Shown here piece after piece: positions 1 through 9,777 of a stretch of 31,965 nucleotides of DNA. How positions within the stretch are numbered: the first letter of the stretch is position 1; the number at the start of each line of letters is the position of its first letter. The DNA lies in assembly GCA_964503615.1 (NCBI GenBank), contig CAZDBA010000041.1, positions 1 to 31,965 of the forward strand, read 5' to 3'. Position numbers and translations under genes: made by a program. The notes beneath the pieces are model-generated. The model did no database searches. It saw only the letters and a list, made by a program, of their open reading frames with translations, and was not told the DNA's origin. Source of the stretch: CAZDBA01 sp964503615. GTDB lineage: Bacteria; Planctomycetota; Planctomycetia; Pirellulales; Pirellulaceae.

Positions 1-2
1 CG

Positions 3-3000
3 CAGAGTACGTATGCTCATTTGTACCTCAACGGGCAGTACTGGGGACTGTACCAGACTCAAGAACGCGCCGAAGCTGACTTTGCGGCCAGTTACCTGGG
101 AGGAGACGCGGATGATTACGATGTTGTCGCCCCTGATGCGGGCATCGGAAACTCGCGCTTCATCCAAGCGACTGATGGTAACACCGACGCATACTTCCGC
201 TTGTTCGACCAAGCTGCCGCGCTGGCGCCTGACAACAGCACTCCTGCGTTTGTAGATAATGCGGCCTACTACCGAGCACAGGGGCTTAACGTCGACGGTA
301 CTCGTAATCCTGACTTTGAGGTTTTGCTGGATGTCGACAATCTGATCAACTACATTACCGAAATCCAATACAGCGGAAACTTTGACAGTGGTATCACTCA
401 GTTTGGTGGAAACGACAGCCTAAATAATTTCCAAGCCATTCGCGATCGAACCGGAGACGAAGGGTTCAGGTTCTTCGTGCACGATGCTGAACATTCGCTT
501 AGAAGTTTGAATACTGATCGGACTCAACCACTTAACGACCCAGAATTTGACAACGCTAGATCATTCAATCCAATCACGTTACATCAAAGGTTGTTGGTCA
601 ATGCTGAGTACCGAAGTGCCTTCGCGGACTCGATTCAGGAAAAGTTCTTTAATGATGGCATTTATACGACTGAAAACATCATTGCTCGTTGGGATGCGGA
701 GGCCGATATAATTCGAACTGCCATCATTGCAGAATCAGCGCGTTGGGGCGATTCTCATCCCAGCCGAACAAACAATCCTATATTGCAATCTGATTTCAAT
801 AATGCGATCAACGATGTTCGAGACAATATCCTCGCTCAACGCAACGAAGTGTACCTTGAACAACTCCGTAACGTCATCGTGCAACTGAGGGATGGTAATG
901 GGAATTTCACGATCGATGTCGATGCTCCATTGTTTCCGGAATTTGATGCTCCTGTATTGGAAATCAATGGAGTCGAACAGTTCGGCGGCGAGATAGCATC
1001 CGGCGATGTTTTTACGATCAATTCTGATGAAGTCGTATACTTCACGACCGACGGATCTGATCCTCGTCTTGTCGGCGGCGACATTAATCCCAACGCGATC
1101 CTTTATAACTCAACTTCTACCACTACCTCAATTTTCGGCTTGGGTTCCGAATGGCGGTTCCTCGACGATGGCAGTGACCAGGGAACAGCTTGGCGCCTCC
1201 CTTCCTTTGATGACAGTGGTTTTGAATCAGGTTTTTCTGAGTTAGGTTTTGGTGACGATCCAATCACGACAACCGATCGCTTTGACAGCAACGGGGATCA
1301 GGTCATCACAACTTATTTTCGTAAAACGTTCGATGTTACCGAGAGCTTTGACACCGCGGAACTCGAATTGTTCTTTGACGACGGCGCGGCGGTTTACCTC
1401 AATGGAAATTTAGTAGACACCGTTAACCTGGATGGGCCGATCAACTTCCAAACACTTGCGACAGATCCCGTCGTTGATGGGACAACGGATTTTCTGGATG
1501 TAAGCGACTTCCTTGTTGTAGGCAGTAACACGCTGGCCATTGAAATCCACCAAGTTAGCGCCACCAGCAGCGACCTTTCCTTTAATGCCGCCCTGACGAC
1601 TTCGGCTGAAAGCAGCAACGCAGCAATTCCACTGACCGCTTCGACGAACATCCAAGCCAGATCGTTCAGTAATGGAGAATTTTCCGGACTTGTCAATGCG
1701 ACATTTGCGATCCCTGGGGATCAATCAGAGCTTCGGATTAGTGAAATCCATTTCAATCCTGCTGCTCCAACGGTCGACGAAATTGCCGCTGGATTTGTTG
1801 ACAACGACGATTTTGAGTTCATCGAAATCTTCAACCCAAATGCCACCGACACGATCAATCTAAGTGGCGCGCAACTTGCTGATGGTGTCTCATTTAATTT
1901 TGGTGATGTCGATTTACTGCCTGGTGAACGAGCAGTCGTCGTTGAAGACATTGATGCTTTCATGGCTCGTTACAGCGACAGCGATGTGACTATTCTTGGC
2001 CAATATTCCGGCGGCTTGAATAACAGTGGTGAAGAAGTCATTCTGCTGGAAAGCTCTGGAGAAGAAGTCGCATCGGTCGATTACAGCGACGCTGACCCTT
2101 TGCTCTTTGCTGCCGATGGAGCTGGCTTTAGCCTTGTACTCGATGATCTGGACGATTCATCTAGCTTGCGAGTCAGTTCAGCGTTTGGTGGCAGTCCTGG
2201 AGCTGCGTCAGCACAGCTTAGCGGCGTGGTCATCAACGAAATACTTGCCAACAGTGATGGAATACAAACGGATACGATTGAGCTGTTCAATCCGACCAGC
2301 GCAGCGGTCGACATTAGTGGTTATTTCCTCAGCGATGACAGTGATAACCTGCTTCAGTACGAAGTTCCAGCCGGAACCATCATTACGTCGGGCGGGTATG
2401 TGGTCTTTGACGAATCAGACTTCAATGCGACGGCCGATGGGTTTGCGTTGAGCGGTTTTTCCGGTGACGAAATCTTTTTGAGTCAAGCAATTGACGGGGA
2501 ATCCATAGAACTGCAGGATTCGGTCGAATTTGGTGCTACGTTTGCGGGTGAATCACTCGGTAGACTTCCAAATGGACGCCTGACTCGACTTGCGTCAACC
2601 TCCTTTGGCAGTGCCAACGGCGAAGCGGAAGTTGGCCCGTTAGTGATTAGCGAAATCAATTACCACCCAGCAGCACCAAGTGCATCGGTGCTGGCCATCG
2701 ATCCGACGTTAACCGACAACGATCTCGAGTTTATCGAGATCGCCAATCCGACCTCTGAGTCGATCGATTTGACCAATTACCGTATTCGCGGCGAGGCGGA
2801 TTTCAACTTTGCGACCGGAACAACGCTGGCTGCTGGTCAGGCAATCATTGTGGTCACCTTTGATCCCGCGTCCTCGTTGAACGCAAATAAGCTGGCCGCT
2901 TTTGAGGCTAACTATGGTATTGGTGACAACGTTTCCATCATTGGTGGTTTGTCGGAGTCGCTTTCCAACAGCTCCGGAAGAATTTCGCTGCAACAACAGG

Positions 3001-3362
3001 ACATACCTAACCCACTTGGAGAGGTCGCATTTGTTGCCATCGATGAAGTCTTCTATACCGACGACGCTCCGTTCCCGGACGCCGATGGATCGGGGCAATC
3101 GCTTCAGCGCGACGACTTTAATGTCAGCGGAAACATTGCCAGCAACTGGATTGCGGTCGCCCCGACACCTGGCGAATTTGAATCGGAGTTCTTGTTGGGT
3201 GATATAAACCAAGATGGAGTTGTGAATTTCTTTGATATTTCGCCATTTATCGTCACACTGCAAGCCCAAAATTTCCTGGCTGAAGCAGATATCAATGGCG
3301 ACGGTGATGTGGACTTCTTGGACATCAGCCCGTTCATCGCCCTGCTAAGTTTGCGATCGTAG
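3..3362 (+). CDS. CotH-like / lamin-tail / dockerin exported protein (5' partial)
   Basis: The reading frame is already open at the first base, so the N-terminus with any signal peptide lies outside the window. The first part (to about base 880) resembles the CotH kinase-like domain: a 'LYLNGQYWGLYQTQERAE' stretch, then 'FFVHDAEHSL' and a long helical end. Next come a chitobiase-like beta segment ending 'VYFTTDGSDPR' (about 955-1110) and a jelly-roll-like module with 'FFDDGAAVYLNGNLVD' (about 1140-1590). Three lamin-tail-like modules follow, starting near 1725, 2229 and 2637 (each begins (V/I)I(S/N)EI and contains a F/L-IEI-NP or IELFNPT strand). Two 'DxNxDGxVxxxD' calcium loops at about 3200-3350 form a C-terminal type I dockerin. 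The likely role is an extracellular or surface protein, with the dockerin anchoring it in a complex. Whether the CotH domain is an active kinase cannot be judged without the missing N-terminal half. Confidence 0.88.
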   Translation, partial: QSTYAHLYLNGQYWGLYQTQERAEADFAASYLGGDADDYDVVAPDAGIGNSRFIQATDGNTDAYFRLFDQAAALAPDNSTPAFVDNAAYYRAQGLNVDGTRNPDFEVLLDVDNLINYITEIQYSGNFDSGITQFGGNDSLNNFQAIRDRTGDEGFRFFVHDAEHSLRSLNTDRTQPLNDPEFDNARSFNPITLHQRLLVNAEYRSAFADSIQEKFFNDGIYTTENIIARWDAEADIIRTAIIAESARWGDSHPSRTNNPILQSDFNNAINDVRDNILAQRNEVYLEQLRNVIVQLRDGNGNFTIDVDAPLFPEFDAPVLEINGVEQFGGEIASGDVFTINSDEVVYFTTDGSDPRLVGGDINPNAILYNSTSTTTSIFGLGSEWRFLDDGSDQGTAWRLPSFDDSGFESGFSELGFGDDPITTTDRFDSNGDQVITTYFRKTFDVTESFDTAELELFFDDGAAVYLNGNLVDTVNLDGPINFQTLATDPVVDGTTDFLDVSDFLVVGSNTLAIEIHQVSATSSDLSFNAALTTSAESSNAAIPLTASTNIQARSFSNGEFSGLVNATFAIPGDQSELRISEIHFNPAAPTVDEIAAGFVDNDDFEFIEIFNPNATDTINLSGAQLADGVSFNFGDVDLLPGERAVVVEDIDAFMARYSDSDVTILGQYSGGLNNSGEEVILLESSGEEVASVDYSDADPLLFAADGAGFSLVLDDLDDSSSLRVSSAFGGSPGAASAQLSGVVINEILANSDGIQTDTIELFNPTSAAVDISGYFLSDDSDNLLQYEVPAGTIITSGGYVVFDESDFNATADGFALSGFSGDEIFLSQAIDGESIELQDSVEFGATFAGESLGRLPNGRLTRLASTSFGSANGEAEVGPLVISEINYHPAAPSASVLAIDPTLTDNDLEFIEIANPTSESIDLTNYRIRGEADFNFATGTTLAAGQAIIVVTFDPASSLNANKLAAFEANYGIGDNVSIIGGLSESLSNSSGRISLQQQDIPNPLGEVAFVAIDEVFYTDDAPFPDADGSGQSLQRDDFNVSGNIASNWIAVAPTPGEFESEFLLGDINQDGVVNFFDISPFIVTLQAQNFLAEADINGDGDVDFLDISPFIALLSLRS

Positions 3363-3643
3363 CTACCGCTGGATGGAATGACCATGCTGACCCAGTCATC
3401 TTTGATGGCTGGATTAAAAGTAGACAATCTACAACTGCCATTGCGCGTAATATCTCGACACCCGCCTAGGCCAGTGTGACATGAGACTGATTGCTACGCA
3501 GGGGACAACTTTCTCGGGTTCAGTTCCGGCGTTGCAACGACTTAATTTTTCAAAGAGACTCCACACCCTCGACTTTTTTTGGTCCAATGGGTCATCTGAC
3601 TGGTTGAGTTTGCGTCGATTTATTGTGTAGGAAACTGGAAGAA

Positions 3644-4849
3644 ATGAGCGTTCAGATTTTGGTTGTAGCGGGCCCTGATAAAGGGCGAAGTTTTGAACTC
3701 AAAGAAGGTACTTCAAAAATCGTCGGACGCGGCGAGTCCAGTACCGCGCGGCTTTCCGATCCTGCAGTATCCCGCGTGCATTTGGAAATCAGCATTTCAG
3801 ACAATACCATTTTGGTTCAGGACAAAGGAAGTTCGTCCGGCACGTTCGTTAATGGTTCTCGAATCGAAAACTGCCAAATCAAGGCTGGCCAAAAGGTTCG
3901 GATCGGCGACACGATGCTTCAAATCGGTTCAGACGAATCTGAAAAAACGATGATGGGAGCCGCTTCAAGCAAGGAAAAAGCTCGTCCGCTTCGTGACTTG
4001 GTGGGTAGTGAACTTGGTCCTTTTACACTGAACGAGATTGTCGGTGTCGGAAATTCTGGCATGTTGTTCAAGACCACTGATCCGGACAAAGGTGATATCG
4101 CGATCAAAGTGCTTTCACCTGCTTACACTTCGACCGAAGAACAGCGTCAGCGATTTGTTCGCGCGATGAAGACGATGCTGCCCATCAAGGGTGACAACAT
4201 CGTTTGCCTACATAAGGCGGGAAAGAATGGTCCTTATTGTTGGGTGGCAATGGAGTACATCGAAGGCGAGAACCTTTCCACTCTCATTGAAAGAATCGGT
4301 ATAGAGGGAATGCTTGATTGGAAGAAAGTTTGGCGGGTCGCAGTTGACATCGCTCAAGCTCTCGACACGGGTTTTCAACATCAGATCATTCACCGCAACG
4401 TGACGCCTCGTAATATTATGCGCCGTGCCGCTGATGAGACCTGTTTGTTGGGTGATTTTATGTTGGCCAAGGCGTTGCAAGGAAGCTTAGCAAAGCAGGT
4501 GACTCAGCCTGGCGAATTGCTTGGCGAGCTTGCGTACATGGCACCAGAACGGACTAAGGCTGATGCAGAAGTGGACACACGAAGTGACATGTATGGCTTG
4601 GGTGCCACGTGTTACGCACTGCTCACCGGACAAGCGGTCGCTGTTGGCGTCTCGATGCCGGAACTTATTGACAGCATTAGGAATGAAGTACCCAAACTAC
4701 CTAAAGAGTATCAGCTGGCGGTTGACGATCTGTTCCAGGGCTTGGTGATGAAAATGTTGGCCAAGCAACCCGAGGATCGCTTCCAAACGCCTCGTGAGCT
4801 TTTGAAAGAGTTGGTCCGGATTGGGAAGTACAATAGCTTGTCAATTTAG
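3644..4849 (+). CDS. FHA domain plus degenerate Ser/Thr kinase domain protein
   Basis: 401 aa from the ATG at 3644, preceded by AGGAAA nine bases upstream; a TTG at 3623 would add seven residues. Residues about 5-100 form an FHA phosphothreonine-binding domain, with GRGESS, the SR-H core 'VSRVHLEI' and 'GSSSGTFVNG' all present. Residues about 125-395 form an Hanks-type kinase fold: the glycine loop 'VGVGNSG' and the ATP lysine in 'IAIKVL' are intact, as are 'MAPER' and 'DTRSDMYGLG'. The catalytic loop reads HRN (Asn252) instead of HRD, the following lysine is Thr, DFG reads DFM (Asp271-Met273), and the helix C glutamate seems absent ('RAMKT'). I infer a pseudokinase or a very weak kinase that binds phosphopeptides through the FHA domain. 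No membrane segment is visible. It sits alone and converges on sucD. Confidence 0.9.
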   Translation: MSVQILVVAGPDKGRSFELKEGTSKIVGRGESSTARLSDPAVSRVHLEISISDNTILVQDKGSSSGTFVNGSRIENCQIKAGQKVRIGDTMLQIGSDESEKTMMGAASSKEKARPLRDLVGSELGPFTLNEIVGVGNSGMLFKTTDPDKGDIAIKVLSPAYTSTEEQRQRFVRAMKTMLPIKGDNIVCLHKAGKNGPYCWVAMEYIEGENLSTLIERIGIEGMLDWKKVWRVAVDIAQALDTGFQHQIIHRNVTPRNIMRRAADETCLLGDFMLAKALQGSLAKQVTQPGELLGELAYMAPERTKADAEVDTRSDMYGLGATCYALLTGQAVAVGVSMPELIDSIRNEVPKLPKEYQLAVDDLFQGLVMKMLAKQPEDRFQTPRELLKELVRIGKYNSLSI

Positions 4850-4965
4850 ACTGGTTACGTGCCTGCAATACGCCCGAAGCGGATCAATCCAAAGAGCGCA
4901 AGCGAGTCGGTTTCGATCTTTCGTCACCAACTCGCTGCGGTTCAAGCTTCGATTGTCTTTTGTTT

Positions 4966-5841
4966 TTAAGCCTTTTCGATCGCTCGCTTTACTGCGGCTC
5001 CCATGTCGGCGGGGCTTTGAGCGACTTCGATTCCTGCGTCTTCCAAAGCCGCCATCTTTTCAGTAGCAGTTCCTTTGCCGCCTGAGATGATCGCACCGGC
5101 GTGTCCCATTCGTTTTCCGGGAGGGGCCGTCTTGCCCGCGATAAAGGCAGCAACCGGTTTGGTGACGTGTTCTTTGGCGTAAGCAGCCGCTTCTTCTTCA
5201 GCGGTACCTCCGATTTCACCCATCATCAAGATCGCTTCGGTTTCATCGTCCTCTTGGAACCATCGCAGGCAATCGATAAACGAAGTTCCTACGATCGGGT
5301 CGCCACCCAGTCCGACGCAAGTTGTCTGTCCCAGTCCTAAACTGGAGGTTTGCCAAACACCTTCGTAAGTCAAAGTCCCTGATCGGCTCATGATTCCCAC
5401 CTTTCCCTTTTGGTGGATATAGCCGGGCATGATTCCGATTTTGCATTCCTCGGGCGTGATTACGCCAGGACAGTTTGGACCAACCAGAATCGAATCAGAA
5501 GCTTTAACCCGCTCGTAGACACGTACCATGTCCAGTACTGGCACGCCCTCGGTGATCGCGCAGATTACTTTGATCCCACCGTCGACTGCTTCCAAAATCG
5601 CATCGGCCGCGAAAGGTGGCGGGACGAAAATCATCGTTGCGTCGGCGCCCGTTTGCTTGACCGCTTCGACGACCGTGTCAAAAACAGGCAAGCCGTCTAC
5701 GGTTTGTCCGCCTTTGCCAGGTGTCACGCCGCCTACCATTTGAGTGCCGTATGCTTTGCAGCCTTTGGTGTGAAATTCACCAACGCTGCCCGTGATACCT
5801 TGGCAGATAACCTTAGTGTCTTTATTGACCAGAATACTCAT
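4966..5841 (-). CDS. sucD: Succinyl-CoA synthetase alpha subunit
   Basis: 291 aa, the usual family length. It catalyses the substrate-level phosphorylation step of the TCA cycle (succinyl-CoA + NDP/ADP + Pi to succinate + CoA + NTP/ATP) as a complex with SucC in the cytoplasm. The N-terminal CoA-binding Rossmann region contains 'GITGSVGEFHTK'. The ligase region has 'GPNCPGVI', and the phosphohistidine lies in 'GKRMGHAGAI' at His247. The start is ATG with GGATAA five bases upstream. It lies 67 bp downstream of sucC in the same orientation, so the two are almost certainly cotranscribed. No clear intrinsic terminator follows; a 7-bp stem without a U-run lies at 4901-4936. Confidence 0.97.
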   Translation of the reverse strand: MSILVNKDTKVICQGITGSVGEFHTKGCKAYGTQMVGGVTPGKGGQTVDGLPVFDTVVEAVKQTGADATMIFVPPPFAADAILEAVDGGIKVICAITEGVPVLDMVRVYERVKASDSILVGPNCPGVITPEECKIGIMPGYIHQKGKVGIMSRSGTLTYEGVWQTSSLGLGQTTCVGLGGDPIVGTSFIDCLRWFQEDDETEAILMMGEIGGTAEEEAAAYAKEHVTKPVAAFIAGKTAPPGKRMGHAGAIISGGKGTATEKMAALEDAGIEVAQSPADMGAAVKRAIEKA

Positions 5842-5908
5842 TATTTATCCAAATTGTGTTGTGTTTGTTTTGTTGTGAGAGTGACGCTTCAATCAATGGC
5901 CACAGATG

Positions 5909-7096
5909 TTATGCGGTGAGTGTTGCGCAGACTTTGGTTGCGGCGTCGGTTAGGTCGGTGGCCGTAATGAGTTCAACGTCAGACTCTTCCAGGATTTTGC
6001 GGCCCTGTTCGACTTCTGTACCTTCTAATCGAACGACGAGGGGAACAGTAAAGCCTACCGATTTGGCAGCAGCCACGATCGCTTCGGCAATGGTCGTGCA
6101 ACGCATGATTCCGCCGAAAATGTTGACCAAGACCGCTTTAACATTGGGGTCCGAAAGGATGATTCGAAACGCTTCGGTCACTTGGTCTTCTTTGGCTCCG
6201 CCACCGACGTCCAAAAAGTTCGCGGGTTGACCGCCATGAAGTTTAATGATGTCCATGGTGCTCATCGCCAAACCGGCACCGTTTACGAGGCATCCAATGT
6301 TGCCCTCAAGTTTGACGTAGCTCAACCCCGCATCGCCCGCGCGGACTTCTGATTCCTCTTCTTCGCTCAAGTCGCGAAGTTCGGCAATGTCCTTGTGTCG
6401 GAACATGGCGTTCGAATCGAAATTGATTTTCGAATCCAAGGCGACTAGTTCACCATCACCTGTGACAACCAGAGGGTTGATTTCCATCAAGCTACAGTCG
6501 AAATCGACGTAGACGCGGCAAAGCGCTTTCATGAATTTGTCGGCAACACGAACACTTTTTCCTGTGATGCCTAACTGCTGACAAAGCTTGCGAACTTGAT
6601 AGCTCTCAATGCCAACAGCAGGATCAAAATGCTCTTTGAAGATCTTTTCTGGAGTTTCGTGCGCGACTTTCTCGATTTCGACTCCACCTTCCTGGCTGCA
6701 CATCAGTACAGGCATGGCGATGGCTCGATCCAAAACGATACCGAGATATAACTCGCGGTCGATGTCACAGCCTGCCTCAATGAGAACTTGATTAACCGTT
6801 TTTCCCTCAGGGCCGGTTTGGATCGTGACCAGTCGGTTGCCAAGCATGTTGGCTGCTGCCTCTTTTGCTTCCGCGGCGCTCTTGCAAATCTGGACGCCTC
6901 TTTGATCAGGCTTTTCGATAAACGTACCTTTGCCGCGACCGCCCGCGTGAATCTGGGATTTGACAGCACATACAGGGGTGCCGAGTTCAGCAAACGCGGC
7001 TTCTGCTTCTTCAGCAGTTTTGGCGACTCGGTTTTCGAGAACTTTGACGCCGTATTGAGCAAACAGTTTTTTGCCTTGGAATTCGTGGATTTTCAT
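5909..7096 (-). CDS. sucC: Succinyl-CoA synthetase beta subunit (ADP-forming type)
   Basis: 395 aa, ATP-grasp family. It starts 'MKIHEFQGKKLFAQYGV', typical of SucC. The ATP-grasp core has 'CAVKSQIHAGGRGKG', and the central region carries 'LMEINPLVVTGDGELVALD'. The C-terminal flavodoxin-like domain has 'NIFGGIMRC'. It provides the nucleotide and succinate sites of the SucCD complex. First gene of the sucC-sucD operon, with a sigma70-type promoter just upstream (see 7129-7157). Nothing in the sequence looks unusual. Confidence 0.97.
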   Translation of the reverse strand: MKIHEFQGKKLFAQYGVKVLENRVAKTAEEAEAAFAELGTPVCAVKSQIHAGGRGKGTFIEKPDQRGVQICKSAAEAKEAAANMLGNRLVTIQTGPEGKTVNQVLIEAGCDIDRELYLGIVLDRAIAMPVLMCSQEGGVEIEKVAHETPEKIFKEHFDPAVGIESYQVRKLCQQLGITGKSVRVADKFMKALCRVYVDFDCSLMEINPLVVTGDGELVALDSKINFDSNAMFRHKDIAELRDLSEEEESEVRAGDAGLSYVKLEGNIGCLVNGAGLAMSTMDIIKLHGGQPANFLDVGGGAKEDQVTEAFRIILSDPNVKAVLVNIFGGIMRCTTIAEAIVAAAKSVGFTVPLVVRLEGTEVEQGRKILEESDVELITATDLTDAATKVCATLTA

Positions 7097-7128
7097 GTTC
7101 TGGTCCGGAAGTTGAATTTAAGCCAGCG

Positions 7129-7157
7129 ATTATAGAATTGATCCAAAATACCGTCTA
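7129..7157 (-). promoter_or_regulatory. Predicted sigma70-type promoter for sucCD
   Basis: On the minus strand, TAGACG (four of six matches to TTGACA) is followed after exactly 17 bases by a perfect TATAAT. The predicted transcription start is near 7122, giving a leader of about 25 bases before the sucC ATG. Prediction from sequence only. Confidence 0.55.
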
Positions 7158-7367
7158 CCGCTGCTGGTCAGGACGATGCACGAATTCAACATCATGCTTT
7201 TTTGCAACGGCCTAATGGGTTTAAACCTGTTTCTGCTGAAGAAATCTTGGTATTCGACGCGCGGAGTGGTTAGTTGAGCTATGTACTTAAAGGAAGTCTT
7301 GCCCATTGCGCAATGATTTCCGCAGCGTCTACTCGACTAACAACGACCCAAATACTGAAGAATCGCC

Positions 7368-8876
7368 ATGAGTTCTAAAGACAAGACCAATCCGAATACA
7401 GAAAATGAAAACGAAGAAAAGTTCCAGCTAGAGCAGCTGGAGCCCAAGATCATGCTTAACGGAGCCGTGGGGTTTGATCTTGATTTCGATACTCTATTGA
7501 CGGGAACCGCAGATGCGGATCAGCTTGCGGGCAGTGATGCTGCTGAACTGATCCAGGGCCGCGATGGCGAGGACCTGATCGATGGTGGCGGCGGTGATGA
7601 TCTGATCTTTGGCCAAGGCGGTGATGATCGAATCCTGGGTGGAGCAGGAAACGACACGATCGAAGGCAGGGATGGCAACGACCGTATTGCCGGTGGAGTT
7701 GGTGATGATATCCTTGCAGGCGGAAACGGCGAAGATGTTATCTTTGGTAATTCAGGAAACGATGATATCGAAGGTCGCCGCGGCAATGACAGGCTATTTG
7801 GCGGGTCGGGTGACGACCACTTGAAAGGAATCGCTGGCGAAGACGTTTTGTTTGGCGAAGGCGGCAATGACAATCTGAATGGAGGTCTTGCAAACGACCG
7901 GTTGAACGGTGGTACCGGAAACGACTTTTTGTTTGGCGATGTTGGCGATGATCGACTGCACGGTGGTGCCGGACACGATATCTTGCGTGGCGCCGATGGA
8001 AATGACTTTAACACCGGTGGTGCTGGAAACGATGACATCTTTGGCGCGGCAGGAAACGACGTCATTCAGGGTGGCGATGGTCGTGACTCACTGGGAGGTG
8101 GAGAAGGGCATGACCGAATTGATGGCGGCGACGGCAACGACCGACTGATCGGCCACGAAGGACAAGACAAACTGTTTGGTGATGATGGGAACGACCTGTT
8201 GAATGGTGGTTCTGGTAACGATCGAATTGACGGTGGTGCCGGACATGACACAGCGGTCTTCACTGGCAACTTTGAAGATTACAACTTCGCACAATTAGAT
8301 GACGGAAGTATTCTCGTTTCAGGAGTTGATGGAAATGACATTTTGAATAATGTCGAATCGCTTCGTTTCGAAGACGGCAGGCAATCGGCTAACAGCCTGT
8401 TTGATTCGGCGCCAACCGTCGCTGATACTGACGGGGGCGCAGCCACTGACACCTTGCTGGGTGGAACGGGGAGTGACACACTGATCGGTAGCGAGGGGAT
8501 CGATGTGATTCGAGGACTGCAGGGCTCTGATCGCCTGGTCGGTGGTGCTGATTCGGATCGTTTGAGCGGTGGCGGTGGTTCTGACCGGCTAGAAGGCGGG
8601 CTGGACAACGACTTTTTGCGTGGTGACGCGGGCAACGATCGATTGTTTGGTGGAGCGGGCGATGACATCCTGATCGGTGGTGCCAACAACGATGCGATCT
8701 CGGGTGGTAGCGGAAACGACCTTGCTCAGTTCTCCGGAGATCGTGGTGAGTATTCGATCGCGATGACTGATGACGGACGATTGCAAATTACTGGTCCAGA
8801 TGGCGTAGACCTTTTGACCAGTGTTGAACGTGTCTCATTCAATGGCGAAGTCTTTAATGCAAGTGATCTCGTCTAG
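7368..8876 (+). CDS. RTX (haemolysin-type calcium-binding repeat) protein with LEPR-XLL-like N-terminus
   Basis: 502 aa. After a polar lead, residues 24-30 read LEPKIML, matching the LEPR-XLL-type motif found at the N-terminus of large secreted proteins in planctomycetes. Two blocks of GGxGxDxLx-type nonapeptides follow (about residues 45-300 and 355-450), predicted to fold as calcium-bound beta rolls. Each block is capped by a similar module containing a '(Y/S)xxxxxDDGxxxxxGxDGxDxLxxVExxxF' pattern, the second ending the protein ('...FNASDLV'). RTX proteins are usually exported by type I (HlyB-HlyD-TolC-like) systems with an uncleaved C-terminal signal. No enzymatic domain is visible, so it may be structural, a matrix or adhesion protein. 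It stands alone, 271 bp after sucC, and converges on the methyltransferase. The stretch 8877-8982 holds a loose CCTCTGC/GCAGAGG inverted repeat (8909-8954) but no proper terminator. Confidence 0.9.
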   Translation: MSSKDKTNPNTENENEEKFQLEQLEPKIMLNGAVGFDLDFDTLLTGTADADQLAGSDAAELIQGRDGEDLIDGGGGDDLIFGQGGDDRILGGAGNDTIEGRDGNDRIAGGVGDDILAGGNGEDVIFGNSGNDDIEGRRGNDRLFGGSGDDHLKGIAGEDVLFGEGGNDNLNGGLANDRLNGGTGNDFLFGDVGDDRLHGGAGHDILRGADGNDFNTGGAGNDDIFGAAGNDVIQGGDGRDSLGGGEGHDRIDGGDGNDRLIGHEGQDKLFGDDGNDLLNGGSGNDRIDGGAGHDTAVFTGNFEDYNFAQLDDGSILVSGVDGNDILNNVESLRFEDGRQSANSLFDSAPTVADTDGGAATDTLLGGTGSDTLIGSEGIDVIRGLQGSDRLVGGADSDRLSGGGGSDRLEGGLDNDFLRGDAGNDRLFGGAGDDILIGGANNDAISGGSGNDLAQFSGDRGEYSIAMTDDGRLQITGPDGVDLLTSVERVSFNGEVFNASDLV

Positions 8877-8982
8877 AATGAGATTCCATTAATTAGGTTA
8901 TAGAGGTTCCTCTGCGGGTCGCGACGAACAAGCATCTTCGCAACTCAGCAGAGGACTGCTTTCTCCTCGCAAACGCGTAGGA

Positions 8983-9705
8983 TTACATAGAGTTTCGATT
9001 CATCACTAATTCACCCACTGGATTTGAAATCGCAGGAGATACCGATTCAGAAGAGATAGAAGGCTGTGGTGTTAACTCAAGGGCAGTGTAGAGTTTTATC
9101 GGTGAAGACTTAAACCTCGGAAACGTTGCGTTTTGCTTTACCTCAAAATATTTCATGAGCGTGGGAATAATCTTCTCACGACTGTCCCTGAAGTCATTCT
9201 TGGCACTCTTTCCAGTCAACAACTTCAAGCCCAAATCTAAAATTGGTGACTGCCTAGGAGTTACTATCAAAACGCTTCCACCAGGCGCAAGTGTTCTTTG
9301 CATTTCCAAGCAAACTGCATCGAGATCCGTGACAAATTCCAATGCGCTAACTGCCACGATAAAGTCGAAGTGATTGTCTGGGACTTCAATTTTTTCGGCG
9401 CCCGAAGAAATTAGGTTGGCCTTGGTACCAAACTCAGCAAGCTTTTCTGCTACTTCAAAGTTCTTGTCATGTACATCAACGCCATAAACTTCTTGACAAT
9501 GCTCCGCAAGTTCTGGCAGAAAAACTCCGCTACCGTAGCCAATTTCCAAGATTCGTTTTGCTTGGCGATCTCCGATTAAATCTTTGACCAAGTTAAAACG
9601 GGAACGCGAAATTCCTCCAAGCAATAGGCGGTAATTCCAGTCGGCGTGATCGAACTCCCCTGTCTTAATGAGGGCTTCCTGCTGTAGCAATTTCAAGGTT
9701 GTCAT
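8983..9705 (-). CDS. SAM-dependent class I methyltransferase (UbiE/Methyltransf_11-like)
   Basis: 240 aa from the ATG at 9705; a TTG at 9777 would give 264 aa, but the extra 24 residues look unconserved and neither start has a strong ribosome site. Motif I 'RILEIGYGSGVF' binds SAM. The acidic loop 'VYGVDVHDKN' and the 'FDFIVAVSALEFVTDL' and 'LAPGGSVLIVTPRQSP' segments complete a Rossmann methyltransferase fold. The substrate is not predictable; similar proteins methylate small molecules, sugars or lipids. It converges with the RTX gene and is divergent from the acyltransferase pair across a 0.7-kb gap. Confidence 0.85.
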   Translation of the reverse strand: MTTLKLLQQEALIKTGEFDHADWNYRLLLGGISRSRFNLVKDLIGDRQAKRILEIGYGSGVFLPELAEHCQEVYGVDVHDKNFEVAEKLAEFGTKANLISSGAEKIEVPDNHFDFIVAVSALEFVTDLDAVCLEMQRTLAPGGSVLIVTPRQSPILDLGLKLLTGKSAKNDFRDSREKIIPTLMKYFEVKQNATFPRFKSSPIKLYTALELTPQPSISSESVSPAISNPVGELVMNRNSM

Positions 9706-9777
9706 CTCTGTTGGAAAAGCCTTTAGGATTTCGAGTTTCGTTAGAAAAAACCTACCAGTGAGGCCGCATCGTTTCAA

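Noticed and set aside
2709..3269. 186-codon minus-strand frame inside the CotH/dockerin gene
   Set aside because: It lies wholly opposite clear lamin-tail and dockerin coding sequence and shows no family features.
4901..4936. Stem AGCGAGT/ACTCGCT between the kinase and sucD as a terminator
   Set aside because: Short stem, long loop and no U-run on either strand.
7520..8689. Long minus-strand open frames opposite the RTX gene (Ser/Pro-rich)
   Set aside because: They are mirror images of the repetitive GGxGxD coding sequence, with low-complexity translations and no start signals.
8909..8954. CCTCTGC/GCAGAGG inverted repeat after the RTX gene
   Set aside because: A loop of over 30 bases and no U-run make it a poor terminator.
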